A stretch of DNA of 64,000 nt. It comes from Chlorops oryzae (lineage: Eukaryota > Arthropoda > Insecta > Diptera > Chloropidae). A program made the translations under genes and the position numbers. Below are positions 24,323 to 36,390 of this stretch, piece after piece (position 1 is the stretch's first letter; each line of letters opens with the position of its first letter). The notes under the pieces are model-generated. The model had not been told where the DNA came from and did not search any database. It saw only the letters and a program-made list of their open reading frames with translations. Location of the stretch: contig CM035807.1 of NCBI GenBank assembly GCA_020466095.1, forward strand, positions 102,864,002-102,928,001, in the 5' to 3' direction.

Positions 24323-24722
24323 ACTCTCTCTCTTCTTCTCTTCTCTCTCTTCTTCTCTTCTCTCTCTCTCTATCTCTCTCTCTCTCTTCTCTCTCTTCTC
24401 TCTTCTTCTTCTCTCTCTCTCTCTATCTCTCTCTCTTCCTCTCTATTCCTCTCTTTCTCTCACTTCCTATCTCTTCTCTTCTCTTCCTCTCTCTTCCTCT
24501 CTCTCCTTCTCTCTCCTCTCTTCCTTCTCTCTCTCTTCCTCTCTCTCTTCTTCCTCTCTCTTCCTCACTCTATTCCCTTCTCTCTCTTCCTCTCTCTCTC
24601 TTCCTCACTCTATTCCTCTCTCTCTCTCCTCCTCTATCCTCTCTTTCTCTCTCTCTCTTCCGCTCTCTTCTGCTCTCTTCCTCTCTCTTCGTCTCTCTTC
24701 CTCTCTTTCTCTTTCTTACTTT
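24166..24722. repeat. CT-rich microsatellite (~560 bp)
   Basis: Nearly pure C and T on the + strand, mainly CTCTCT with TTCC, TCTTC and occasional TATC interruptions. The long Ser/Leu-rich frame through it is an artefact of composition. On the other strand it is a GAGA-type purine tract, the kind bound by GAGA factor in flies, but no role can be shown. Confidence 0.95.
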
Positions 24723-24749
24723 CGAATTTTTAATATAAGTAAGGAGTAA

Positions 24750-26403
24750 GAATTAATTTTTTTCAAATATTCATTAAACAGGTTAAATTGAATGCATAAA
24801 ATATGAATACGAGAACAAAAGGGTTATATCGCACCCAGGCAACTAAAAGTGACACAACTCAAAATTTGTGAATTTTAAATTGTCTTACGGTGTAAATACC
24901 GTTTTGGCGAAACTTAACTTTACTGAGTTTTTAATATTGTTAGGATTCTAAAAGAGCTTTAAAGATAAAACAAAAAACCAATTACATAATGTGATATAGA
25001 GAAACCTCTGTTGTATATAAGCTCTTAATTCATTAAGCTAAGTGATTTGTTAGTATAGCTTTAATCACTATCCAATTCAATAAAAAAAACATTTACTTAT
25101 GGTATTGACTAAACATTTGTGTCGGTTACTCATGGCATAACTTAACGTAGTCTAATTTCAATCCAATTTTCTCATTTAATACAAAGTAATTGGTGGACAC
25201 TTAAGTGGAGGTAAAGTGAGTTATTCATCTGTAGAGTTAAGATTTTTGTTGATATTAAAATATAATTAAAATAAATCAGCTTTTCTTCGAATGAGTTAAC
25301 AAGTTCTGATCAAGTTTTGTTGTCATTTAAACAAAGAAACATTAAATTATGTCATGAGGAACTTATCCTTAAGTTTTTTGAATGTCCAAAAGGTTATTTA
25401 ATATATTTTTTAATAAAGCTTTTTATTTTCTTAGCTCTATAGAAGGCTCAAAAATTAATTTTCCACTGCTTTTAGATTTTTTGTAGCCATAGCTATAGCT
25501 ATTAACTATAATTTAGGTAAGTTTTCTCACAGTTTTAGCTTAAAATATCACTTGTGCATGATTTTTGACGAAATAAACATTAAATTCTACAATTTTGTCT
25601 ATTTACCCTTTTGAGCCTGGTGCCCAATAATGCAGGAATTGCCGCTCAGGTATTCATGCACTATTGGAAACCAGCTGAATTTTTTAATTTAGACTCAATG
25701 TTAGAAAATGAAATGATTTAAATAGCTTAAATTGGAACATAAAGAATTGCTTTTTCAAATTTATATAAATTAATTAATTCTAAATTCTAAGCAGGTAATG
25801 TATGGAATTGCTTTTGGGGTATTCACGCCGATATCCCTTCTTCCGTAAACCGCTAGTCATAAGATTTTCATATGGAATTTAATTTGAAAATTTTTTTTCA
25901 ATTGAAAAATGATCATTTAACATAATTCATGAGTGAATACCCCCAACTTAATTAGGTAAAATTTCTGCTTCGTAATTATTTTTCACTCTTCATTGATAGA
26001 TCGCTAGCGAAATGCATTTAAGGCACACGAAATTCTTAATTAAAATTAATATTCATATGTCAGATTGCGTAAGCTTTTAAGTATCAAATCTTATTATAAA
26101 TAATGTTGAAATATAGGTACAAAAATTATATAGGTACATTGTATCTCTCGATTTTATAAAATTCTAATTTGATTTCAACACATTTAAATAAATAAATAAA
26201 TAAAAACTTTATTTTTGGTCCTAATGCTGGCCTTAGACGAAAGGGGGCGCTCTTGAGATTCTCTCGTTTTCGTGATTTTCGAAGGGTATTTTTTTAAATA
26301 CACACATCACATATGGTAATTATCTCTAAGTCACAAAATTGACAAGACACAAAAGTAAACCTCGCATTCGAATTAGTCCAGCGTAAAATGATAAACTGCT
26401 TAG
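24750..26403. other. gene-free AT-rich stretch downstream of Kua
   Basis: No exon found. The part nearest 26404 holds the Kua 3'UTR; TTTATT words on the + strand near 26170-26210 could be its poly(A) signals (AATAAA on the minus strand). Confidence 0.45.
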
Positions 26404-27739
26404 CTATGTTATCTTTTGTGCCCATTTGAGATCATCATCGCGAGGTTTGCAGCCGGTAAAGTGCTCAATAATGTCTTCAAGCGTTGACCAAAACCTTCAA
26501 TTTTTACGGGAATGACAACAATCAATTTTTATTAAAATAGTAAGAGGAGATCTCTTCTTTTTTTATCCGACATACCGTATCTTCTCCAAAGGCCAATTGA
26601 GCCAACCTGTTGTTATGCAAAAATATGTCTCATGTGGCGCGACATGATGAATTCGATGATGCTTACGAGGCAGCACGATATGATAATTCTGTAGGAATAG
26701 TACCCACTTCGGTAGACCCCAGTATGTGTGCGACCATTTGTGTATCTAAAATTGGATTTTTTTTTTAAATCTCAGAATTTAGCAATTCACTAATGTACAG
26801 TTAAAAGGAGAGTCTAAGTGGCAGTACACCTAAAAACTGATGTCAGTCCCATTTCCAACAGTTCAGCTATAAGATTAGTCCATCTTCAATAACTATAACC
26901 TCACAGTATACACAACATACTTACTCCTAAATGAACATGCTTAAGTCCTAAAAATACTCCTAATTACCTGATTGGTCATTGCAACGAAAATCGAACAAAA
27001 GAAAAGGTACGATATCCATCCAAAATTTTGTTGTATATCGATGTGAGATCTCGTATAAAAATTATAGGCCAATAGACCTAAAATTGGTATTGTAACCATG
27101 AAATTATCGCCATTGGTTTCAATAAAATCGTGGCGAGTTATGGATGTCGGATCCAAGTGGTGCTCCCGAAAGGGTCGTAAAAAATTCTGCAATATATATT
27201 ATTAATATTAATATATTATATTATATTAATATATAATACACGAAGCGAAGAAAATAAAAAGCGCTTACCTTTCCTAATATCGGTAAATCGATCGAACCCC
27301 ACGTATCGGCGGCCCAATGCACTAGCCCCGAACCAAAGTCCGCTGTAATGATTCCACAAATCGCTGAGGGAATCGCTACACTTATTCTATCTAAATGGAT
27401 ATGTCTCAATATCAAAACTAAATCAATAATCATTAAAGCAATACAGGTGTAGACGCAAAAGACTTCCTGTGCCCGCTTTCCTGGGGGACAAAATTGCATT
27501 AAAAAAATGATTGCGTGTTAATATAATATTTATATACCTACATATATATATATATATATATATTTTTTTTTTTTACCTGGACTGTAAAGTTGTGCCAACT
27601 CTTGTGCGCCCTTGTGCTGTGGTCCCCAACGTGGTGACGTCTTTTTATATTTGAATGTCTGCTCCAAAGCTAAATTGCCATTGGGATCGTCCTCAAGCAT
27701 GGAATTTTCCAATATTTCTCTATCACTTTTCAATGTCAT
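26404..27739 (-). CDS. Kua: Kua / PEDS1 (TMEM189) plasmanylethanolamine desaturase, five exons
   Basis: Membrane di-iron desaturase of the endoplasmic reticulum that introduces the vinyl-ether double bond of plasmalogens. Exons: 27739-27577, 27480-27269, 27186-26968, 26745-26576, 26494-26404. Phases agree across all four GT-AG introns, giving 284 residues, close to the human enzyme. The N-terminus has [20 protein letters not shown], then hydrophobic spans in exon 2. Histidine motifs are in place: HWAADTWG (H109), [16 protein letters not shown] (H200, H204) and [16 protein letters not shown] (about 226-240), followed by [12 protein letters not shown]. The C-terminus [14 protein letters not shown] matches the family end. 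A TTTCAGCAG just before the ATG suggests a 5'UTR intron. An intact gene; the introns are short. Confidence 0.95.
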
Positions 27740-28142
27740 CTGCTGAAAAAAAAAAAAAAAAATTTAAGAAAAAATATACAGTGAAAGCCGTTAATCACAC
27801 AATTTTTCAATTGCTCTATTAAATTAACTGCTACCCTAATTCAAATGTAAAGTAAAACGCCCACCCGATAAATTTGAAGAGTCGTCTTCTTCTAATGATG
27901 TGAACAATGGCACTTGGTACTATAAAATTTGTAAGTACTTAACAAAAGTCGGGACACGTATTGTTAACTAATCATTTTGTTTTTTTTTTTTTGTGGTTAC
28001 GACAGATCCTTGTGAATTAAAACAAATGTTAGGGCGGAAAAAATTTTTCTAATAACACGGGTATTAAAAAGAAATTAAGTACATCGTTTAATTTTCCTCA
28101 AGGTTTTCTTGAAAGTCCGAAAAATTAAAAGACACGTTCCTA
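27740..28142. other. Kua upstream region
   Basis: No exon recognised. Poly(A) tract at 27745-27760. Should hold the Kua 5'UTR and promoter; no clear core promoter motif was found. Confidence 0.4.
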
Positions 28143-28194
28143 CACTGAAAAAATTATGCATCGTTGTTTCTACGATAGGAAGACGTAGAAAAAT

Positions 28195-28615
28195 ATAATA
28201 GAAGCTACGTAAAATACAATAAGTTCTACTGTAAATATAATAGTTTCTACTGTGGAAGAAATATGCCCATCATAGATTTTACGATTTCAATATCATAGAA
28301 TCTACGATGGAAATATCATAGAATCTACGTATAATACAATAATTTCTATTGTAAATTCAATAGTTTCTACTGTGGAAGAATTTTGTCCGTCATAGATTTT
28401 ACGATTTCAATATCATAGAATCTACGATGGAAATGTCATAGAATCTACGTAAAATACAATAATTTCTATTGTAAATTCAATAGTTTCTACTGTGGAAGAA
28501 TTATGTTCATCATAGATTTAACGATTTAAATATCATAGAATCTACGATGGAAATATCATAGAATCTACGTAAAATACAATGAGTTCTACTGTCAATCTAA
28601 TAGTTTCTACTGTTT
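28195..28615. repeat. 120 bp tandem repeat, about 3.5 copies
   Basis: The phrase CTACGTAAAATACAATAA or a variant begins near 28205, 28325, 28445 and 28565, so the period is 120 bp. Each unit carries ATCATAGAATCTACGATGG and TAGTTTCTACTGTGGAAG. Units differ at a handful of sites. TAGAATCTACGAT is close to an inverted repeat of itself. Confidence 0.85.
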
Positions 28616-28649
28616 CCCACTTACATTGATATAACAAAACTAGCAAGCT

Positions 28650-28740
28650 CAAATCATATCTCGCGATGGCGTAGTTGAAGTGTGCTCGACTTGTAATCTT
28701 GAAGGTCCGAGTTCGAATCCTGTTGCAGGCAAAAAAATTT
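28650..28740 (+). repeat. tRNA-like SINE head or tRNA pseudogene
   Basis: Shows an A-box-like TGGCGTAGTTGAAGTG at about 28667 and a B box GAGTTCGAATCC at about 28708-28719. The outer stem does not pair well and no mature CCA-adjacent stem is evident, so it is not called as a tRNA gene. Confidence 0.5.
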
Positions 28741-29604
28741 GTGGGAAAAAGGCGAATAATTAAACTGGCAAGTAAATTTCAAGGAAAAAATACGGAGCAG
28801 AAAGTAAGTTGCGCGAACCAAATAAAAATAGTTGATTTCATCGCGCCTTCCAAAACGTCACGCACAAGCTCTTTCAAGAAATTCCTATAAATTTTTATTT
28901 TTTATTTTGTAAGCATTAAAGGATTGTTAAAATCTTTTATTTCTCAGTTTTTTCAATAATATAAATGTTAAATTATCTGCTTTTCCAAAAAAAAAAAAAA
29001 AAACGACGCTCGCTGCAGCAGGGATCGAACCCGCCGACCTTATTTTCAAGATTCGATACCGTAGTTCCTATGATTTGATATCGTAGTTCCTACAATATAA
29101 TATCGTAGTTCCCATTATATAATATCGTAGTTCCTAAGATGGATATCGTTGAATCTACGTTATATATCGTTGAAATCAATGACATTCCTCATCGTAGAAA
29201 CTACTGCAAAGCGGTCGTAGAATCTATTATATCTTGCAATTGGACCTATATCAATTGCGGATATAATAGATTCTACGTCGGATATCATAGATTCTACGAC
29301 GGAATTTTTTGAGTGTACCTAGGTGTCTGACTCCAGACCAACCATATTGGTAGTCTCTTTGGATCTAGGCTAGGAATCTCTGGGTCTAGGCTAGGAATCT
29401 CTGGGTCTATCTAACAAACTAAAGACTATAATTCAGTGAAGACTAAAGTTTAGACCCTACCAGGCCTAAAACCTCACCTGAATGAAAAGCTGATATGAAA
29501 AATTTTAGATAAAAAAAACGCTTCAGAAATTTTCTGGACAGAACTGGAGAGAGTCCCTTAGAATTATGTAGAAACATATAAAAAAAATTAAAATAATTGA
29601 ACTT

Positions 29605-29871
29605 TATTGTGCTATGTGGCTGTGGGATAGCGTAGGGGATGCGTGCTATGCTCTTGATCCCAGGGTCCGAGGATCGATTCCCGGCACAGGCGAAACGGAG
29701 TGTAATGTTCCAAGCCTAGCACTGGTTTTTCAAAAAATCGCATGTTAGGGGTACACTACATAAAAAGACATATACACTCACACAAACACAAGAAAATCTC
29801 CTTGGTATCACAATGGGCCGATTAACGGCCTAAGTGGCAGCCACTTCAACCTACCTACCTATTGTGCTATG
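29605..29871 (+). repeat. tRNA-derived SINE, copy 3, with 12 bp target duplication
   Basis: Body about 29617-29859, flanked by the exact direct repeat TATTGTGCTATG (29605-29616 and 29860-29871). The head has GGGATAGCGTAGGGGATG (A-box-like) and GAGGATCGATTCCCGG (B box). The tail has GGTATCACAATGGGCCG and CTAAGTGGCAGCCACTT, shared with the other SINEs here. A clean, fairly young insertion. Confidence 0.88.
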
Positions 29872-31555
29872 AAAAAAAAATTGAATCCAAATAACCCCTT
29901 AAATGTGACCAAAATGTTTCATCCAGCGAGGATGTTTCAGACCTCAAAAATGTGTCACAGTTTAATTGACATGTTTTCATGACCCATCATGGATTCATAA
30001 GCCCTTCAAAGGCCGGCCAATTTGTTTCGAATTTCGATTCAAATATTAGACAACATAAAGAGGTAAAGGTAAAGCAATTAAGCCGTAAATGACCATTTCT
30101 ATCATTCATTATCTTTGTTCACACACAAAACTATCAGCCTTTTATTAGCAAATAAACTACTATCTGAAAATAAACCCCAGAGAATGAACGATGCGTCATA
30201 TTTAGCTCAAATTGATCACATTTTGTAATTCACTAAATTAAACTGGGACATTGGAACTCCATTGACTTTGACCTCTTGCGATAGGATGATAAATGGGGCA
30301 ACAATTCTCAAAACACATATTGTGGTATGCAAAGGATTCACTGCGTACCTTAAGACTCATCACATTATATCATACTTTTCAGCAAAACCTTTTTTTTTTT
30401 TTTTTGTAAGCATGGCAAAAAAATAAATGCAAGGAGGAATGACGCTATCAACATAGACAGAATAATAATAGCGCGAAAATTCAGGGGTTGAAAGAGTGTT
30501 TTTTTTTCTGGGTTGGAGGTTAATAGTTTTGCTGGCCACTTTTCGCGACATTATTCCTTTCATTTGCTTTTGTCGGCTTTGGTGTTTCTGGTTCCGCAGT
30601 AGTGGTTACTGTTGCTTCCTTTCAATTTGCTGGTTTTATTTTTTTTATTATTATTTTTTCTCCCATTCGTTCGTTTGTGCGTTTATTACCACACTCGGTT
30701 ATTCCTTCACAGCTATGCGATAGGCTCTTGTAGAAGGTCTAAAAGTCCATCGCACGCGAGGTTTCTATTTTTTTTTTATATTTTTTTTTTTTATGAAAAT
30801 GAGACCAGAAAGGTCACGACACATTCAAATCAGAACAGACGTCAACATTTTTTCTCTTGGCGAAAGTGAAAACCCGTTAAAGCGAAAAGACTGCCGTTGA
30901 CCGACTCCATCGAAAGTTACAAGTCACATAAAAATTCAGAAAATCGTCAGGTAGGTATGCATGCGCAACCAAATAGGTTTGTCTAACATATTTTTCGTCA
31001 TTCTTGGTATTTATAAGAAAATGTTTCGAGGTAGTAAAACCTTTGAAGGCGATAGCCGTGAGTGGTAAATGTTGGTATTCGTTTGAAAGGCGCCAAGATA
31101 GACCAATGGAAAAATGTTTGTAAAATTCATTTCAATGAAAAAACTTAGGATAGGTCAAGTTTGGGACACGATTTGTTTGGGCGAAATGTGCTGCCTACAT
31201 TTTACAAATTTATGTGATATATTACCCCTCCTTTTGAATTTTTCTATCATATATGATCCAATGATCCAACACCCTCGGATTTTTAATGCTGCCGGATAAG
31301 TGAGATTCTACTGTATATTACAATGAAAAAAAGTTATGTTTTCTATAGGATATGGAATTATAATTTTGCTTCCGATTCCAATTATGAGAGTCCCCCTTAA
31401 TAAAGCTATATGGACTGTAATTATTCAAATACTTATTCCCAAAACTCAATATTTTCCAAAGAGACTGTGGGCTTTGCAGTTATATAGAACATATTCCAAA
31501 TGTATTAATATGAAGTAAATTATGAAAATCAATTCAAGAACCACAAATAAAATTT
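29872..31555. other. gene-free AT-rich stretch
   Basis: No exon recognised. Poly(T)/poly(A) at 30389-30405 and 30769-30792. Small frames lack splice context. Confidence 0.5.
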
Positions 31556-32896
31556 CTTAACCCTTTATCGCATACAAACCCGTATCTATTTGAATTCTGA
31601 CAAAATTTAAAGGTTGTTTTTTTTATGGAACACGATAGGTAGGTATATACTTAATTATTTTTGAGGTCTTAATAAAACCATTTACTGCGAAAAAAAATTT
31701 TTTTAATTATTGAATATTTCATGCAGTTAAGCCTTAATTCAGTGCTTAAAATAAACCATTTTTGTGCGTAAAACCGGTAGTTGGCAATTCGGGTTTCGGT
31801 AGTTGGAAATTTTTTTAAACTATTTTCTCAGAAGCACGTGAGTGCAAAGTTGACGAAAACATTGATGTTGATGATGACGACGAGACCGAAGAGTCTGGAA
31901 ACACGGTCTTTGAATTTTAAATTCATATCAACTCTCATTTTTTATTTCATTGAAGAAGATTTTTAAAAATTGTTCCCATATATATTATTATTATATGCAA
32001 TATAAGTAATTTGACTTGAAAAGTTAAAATAAAGCACTTTTGAACCAAAAAAAAAAAAAAACAAAAATCGGTAGTTGAGAAATATTTTTCGGTAGTTGGC
32101 ACAAATCCTTATTTTAAGCACTGCCTTAATGAAACTATTTACTCGAAAAATAAATTCCAAATATTAATATTTCATGAAGCAAAGGGTTAATAAAACCACT
32201 TACTGCGAAAAAAAATTCCCGCTTATTTAATATATCATACAGTAAAGGGTTAAATAAACCATTTCTGTACTACGAAAAAAAATTGTTTTCATTTATTTAA
32301 TATGTCATGCAGCAAAGGGTTAATAAAACCATTTACTGCGAAAAAAAATTTTTCATTTATTTAATATATCATGCAGCAAAGGGTTAATAAAACCACTTAC
32401 TGCGAAAAAAAATTCCGCTTTATTTATTAATATCATACAGTAAAGGGTTAAATAAACCATTTCTGTACTACGAAAAAAAATTGTTTTCATTTATTTAATA
32501 TGTCATGCAGCAAAGGGTTAAATAAACCATTTGTGTACTTCGAAAAAAAAATATTTTCATTTATTTAATATTTCATGCAGCAAAGGGTTAATAAAACCAC
32601 TTACTGCGAAAAAAAATTCACCTGCTTATTTAATATATTCATGCAGCAAAGGGTTAAATAAAACCATTCTGTATACAGAAAAAAAAAGTTGTTTTCATTT
32701 ATTTAATATGTCATGCAGCAAAGGGTTAATAAAACCATTTGCTACGAAAAAAATTCACGCTTATTTAATATATCGTACAGTAAAGGGTTAAATAAACCAT
32801 TGACATTTATATTTAATATTTCATGCAGCAAAGGGTTAATAAAACCATTTACAGAAAAAACAAATTTTATTCCGCTTATCATGCAGTAAAAGGTTA
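31556..32896. repeat. array of ~13 TTAA-bounded ~62-72 bp units (piggyBac-like ends)
   Basis: Starts TTAACCCTTTATCGCATAC and ends CATGCAGTAAAAGGTTAA. Between lie about 13 head-to-tail units of the form TTAATAAAACCATTTACTG, an A run, a TTTATTTAATAT word and CATGCAGCAAAGGG. Two unit types alternate (TTAATAAAACC and TTAAATAAACC), giving a higher-order period near 198 bp (32186-32382 repeats at 32383-32580). TTAA joined to CCCTTT recalls piggyBac-type termini. Solo copies occur at about 6400 and 50575. The units are too short to code. Confidence 0.75.
31740..32123. mobile_element. hAT-type MITE nested in the TTAA array (384 bp)
   Basis: Inverted ends CAGTGCTTAAAATAA and TTATTTTAAGCACTG (15 bp, perfect). 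Flanked by CCTTAATT (31732-31739) and CCTTAATG (32124-32131), an 8 bp duplication with one mismatch. Inside, CGGTAGTTGGCA recurs near both ends in direct orientation. No transposase. It splits the second unit of the array. Confidence 0.85.
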
Positions 32897-34877
32897 ACCA
32901 GCAAATTGAATTCACAAAAAATTCGACATATTATAATTTTTTGCTTCTCTTAATCGTCCATTCAAACATTTCAATTTGCCTATTTATTGAATTTGATTAA
33001 CCCACCTTGATCTATTGAACGCCTGATTCAATGCCTTTTTGATTTTTAATTTGTAATAAAACGTTATGCAGCGACAAGGCGGTCACTTCATCGTGTTTAT
33101 TTATTTCACTAACACATTTTTGCTGGTGTAAAGTGTTTATTTGTTATTTAAGGCTTTGTTTGAACCGAATTTGATTTTCGCCCCCGCCATTTCACGAGTT
33201 CATTTTAAACTGATTTATTATATAGCTTTTTGAAATCCTTTTTACTTATCCAAATTTATAGATATTCTTTTTTTGTTTTTTATTACCGATAACCGTTAAC
33301 GGGCTCACACATGGGCAAGCAAAAGTCCGTCTTCTTTGCTCTTTAATGACCCACTTAGTTTGGCATTCCGAGTCCACTAAACTGGTCATAGAATTTTGAT
33401 ATCATGAAATGTTGCTGTCAGCACTGAGTTCCATTCACTCACTCACTCACTTAACCTTTTTCGAGCCGTGTATTTGAATAAAAAAAATAAAAAATAAAAA
33501 AATCAAAGAAAACTTGAAGCTTACAAGGCACGACACGCACAGGACACATGAGTTTCTTAAGAATTATAAGCCTAACCTGTGTGATTAAGAAGCTCTGTAT
33601 ACGATTAAAATTAAATAGGTTCTATTGATTAATATATACGAAACAAAAGCGTCAAGCTTCGGGACCGCAATCGCACAATGTCACAAATTTACAAAAAAAA
33701 AAATTAAAAAAAATTAAAAACAAACACACGCCGTCGTCAATATAAAAACTAAGACGCCCTTCGCGACGATTGCGAAGTCACGAATTTCGTTCCTATTTAC
33801 TACGAACTTTCAAACACTACTGCTCCAATATTATAAGCTCCCTAATTTACTAGCTCGGAGGATTGAATAAAAAAAAATAATAAAAAAAAAAAACAACAAA
33901 TGAAGTGAAAATGCTTTCATTCACAAATTGCATGCAACGAGCAGAAAATACCGAAACACTCCAGTTACGAGCAGAGAAAGCTCTTTCTAAACAATTAAAA
34001 GCACAAAAACGAAATCGTAGCCGGAGTATTGGGACTGGTTAAAAAACTTCAAAAAATTTTACATTACGGCGAAACAAAAAGGGTTAAATTTATATTTCAG
34101 ATGTTGAAACTCCTCAGAAAATCCTTGGAAATTAGTAAAAATGTGCAATATATTACTAGTATATTTTTTTTTCATTTATATCCAAGTAAGAATGTATTAA
34201 GTATTTCCTTAAAAATTTAATGTTGAATAAATGATACGGTAAAAAAAAACAAGTGAATATATGAACCGAGATTAATTCGATATCGTTGAATCGCGCAAAA
34301 TTACTAACCTCCGAAACCCTTTCTCGACCTTTTGATTTTGGTAGAATTGCCATCGGCTTATGGTAGTTCAAATAAAATACTTGTGGCAAGTCTGTAAAAC
34401 CCCGTCGCTTTCGATAGCAGTGCTGCCGAAATGCTACTATACACGATATAAAGAGAGCAAGATAGCGACACTTCGGGTACCGCTATTTTGTCGCATTCGT
34501 ATTGTTGTTGCTGTTTCTCATGCTAAAGTAAAGTTGTGACGTTGCGCTTAACATGCAAAACAACAACAACGAAGTTCTCATTTTGTATTTGTGACATCAT
34601 CGGGCTGAAGTGGCGCTATCTTGTTTTCTTGTATCATGAGGGCAACTATTGCCGGCAATTTTTTGGTTTGTAGGCGAGACGAAGCGCGTGGATGTACTCG
34701 TCGTTTGTCGGATCTTGAAAATTTTGAATTCAAAAAATGATGGGTTGTGGGCATATTTCTAAAAACAAAGTACAATCGCATGACAAATCATGATTTCAAA
34801 TATGTTCGCATGACCGCTGTATCGGCTTTAAAAAAAAACGGACTGTCCAGCGAAAAAACGGACATATGGTATGGTTA
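32897..34877. other. gene-free AT-rich stretch
   Basis: Poly(A)-rich. Contains (CACT)n at about 33436-33450 and CAACAACAACAACG at 34559. A minus-strand frame at 34578-34781 has a basic stretch (DKRRVHPRASSR) but no supported gene structure. Confidence 0.45.
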
Positions 34878-35113
34878 CTTATGTATCATCGTTCATTAAA
34901 AACTCAGAAAAGCAGGAAATTTCAGGAAACTCCGCGTAGCTCAAACTTTGGCTATAAAAATACATATAACTCTTTTGAAGAGAGTCGACGATTAAATGTT
35001 TCCCTTGATAAATAAACATTTATTTTATAGATTTAAAGAAGATGGAGAAATCAAGTACATAAAGCCAGCGACTGATCTTGAATCACCCGATCGTTGTACG
35101 TTGGAAGTCAGTT

Positions 35114-35262
35114 TTTTCTGCCTACAGACGTTCTGGATTTTTTCTGCCTACAGACGTTCTAGATTTTTTCTGCCTACAGACGTTCTGCATTTTTTCCGCC
35201 TACAGACGTTCTGGATTTTTTCTGCCTACAGACGTTCTGCATTTTTTCCGCCTACAGACGTT
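35114..35262. repeat. 26 bp minisatellite, six units (left arm)
   Basis: GCCTACAGACGTT recurs at 35120, 35146, 35172, 35198, 35224 and 35250, an exact 26 bp period. The right arm has only three units (39781, 39807, 39833, reverse strand). Frames through it are meaningless. Confidence 0.95.
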
Positions 35263-35665
35263 AAAATTTAAAATCTAAAAAATACTTTAGCCATAGCCTT
35301 TGGAAAAAAGCATTTAAATTTTTTCGACACCCCTACTATATATGTATATACAGTAGTTCCTTCATTATCGCAAGATCACTTAAATTAAAATTATGCTTTA
35401 TAAAAGCAATTATAAATTGGACTTAAAATCAAGTTGTGGCATTTCGAATTAGAATTTTGCATGCTCAATGTGAAAATAAGAAAATGCACTATAAAAAAAC
35501 ATATAAAAACAATAAATTTGTTGGTGCTTTAATTGAAAAACACTTAATTAAATGCCACGCCCATAAAAAGAAATATTTTTTAATTCCGTACAGAAAGGCA
35601 AAACATAGTGCGCCAATATCGGGCTTGACCGACTTTAGCTTTGTTGTTTTTGTTTCTACTTTTGT

Positions 35666-35923
35666 TTAGATTCGCTCACCTGCTGGCTCTATTTGCAGCT
35701 CCAAGAACGTTGTCCAATGTGAACGTACTTGCGAGGCAGTAATCATCTCGTCTTTCCATGGCAATACGAATATTGACTCCTCCAACCGATCGAGAAGGCA
35801 CTTGTTGAACGTGAACACTTCCATTTGCTCTTGTGTTAGCGCTTTATACAAATTTTTTTGAAATCCTTCGTCAAATGGCAGCATATATGAATGGCAGTTG
35901 GCTACGGCTAGAGATGCAAGCAT
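35666..35923 (-). pseudogene. duplicate of nessun dorma exon 1 (left arm)
   Basis: Encodes the same 85-residue frame as 38991-39248 with one visible amino-acid change (ALTQEQ here, ALTHEQ there), and ends at the same splice donor (GCAG followed by GTGAGC). Downstream on the minus strand there is no further nessun dorma exon, so this copy cannot make the full protein. Either a partial duplicate or an assembly artefact; see findings. Confidence 0.8.
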
Positions 35924-36390
35924 TGCATCGATTTTTTTTAAATTGAGCTATCGAACAGTGCTATTGTTTTCGTATCATAGAAAGTACCCAATGCTCTTTA
36001 AACGGTAGTTTTTATAAAACAAACGGAGTATATTAAAAAAAGTAGTTTTAAGCAATTGAAGAAATAAAAAAAACTAGTTAGGGGGTTTCCTTTTAGGCTT
36101 TTCAGACTAGCAAATAAAAGCGGTATTTAGCGCGCTAAATGCAGATGTCAAAAATACCCTTTCAGACTACATCTATTTGCATTTAGCACCATTCTGCATT
36201 TAAGTCAAATGTTTCGTTTGTTGAATAAGCCAAGCAAGGCACGATACCTGATTGCACTCACACATTTACAGTATATCACTACCCCTGCAAGCCGGATACG
36301 CGTATTAATCTAGGTTACTCACTAGTTTTATACACGGATTCTTTCCATCACACGTATATGGGAGAATATAGATTTATACTTGTATATCTT

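Larger units (their letters stand above)
28143..29315. mobile_element. mariner-like element built of TCTACG repeats, with tRNA-like ends facing inward (1173 bp)
   Basis: Ends CACTGAAAAAATT and AATTTTTTGAGTG, flanked by TA (28141-28142 and 29316-29317). The left third is a 120 bp tandem repeat (28195-28615). The right third is a string of ATCGTAGTTCC and TAGAATCTACG words. In the middle lie two tRNA-like B boxes in opposite orientation: GAGTTCGAATCC at about 28709 (+) and GGTTCGATCCC (minus strand) at about 29020-29030. Same ends as the 205 bp element at 11096. No transposase. Confidence 0.65.

Noticed and set aside
24156..24749. 197-residue Ser/Leu-rich frame
   Set aside because: Entirely made by the CT microsatellite.
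28195..28615. CRISPR-like array
   Set aside because: Regular 120 bp spacing, but the whole unit repeats with no unique spacers, and the genome is eukaryotic.
34996..35278. Frames with repeated [20 protein letters not shown] words
   Set aside because: Translation of the 26 bp minisatellite.
35666..35923. A second, complete nessun dorma gene on the minus strand
   Set aside because: Only exon 1 is duplicated; no downstream exons follow on that strand.
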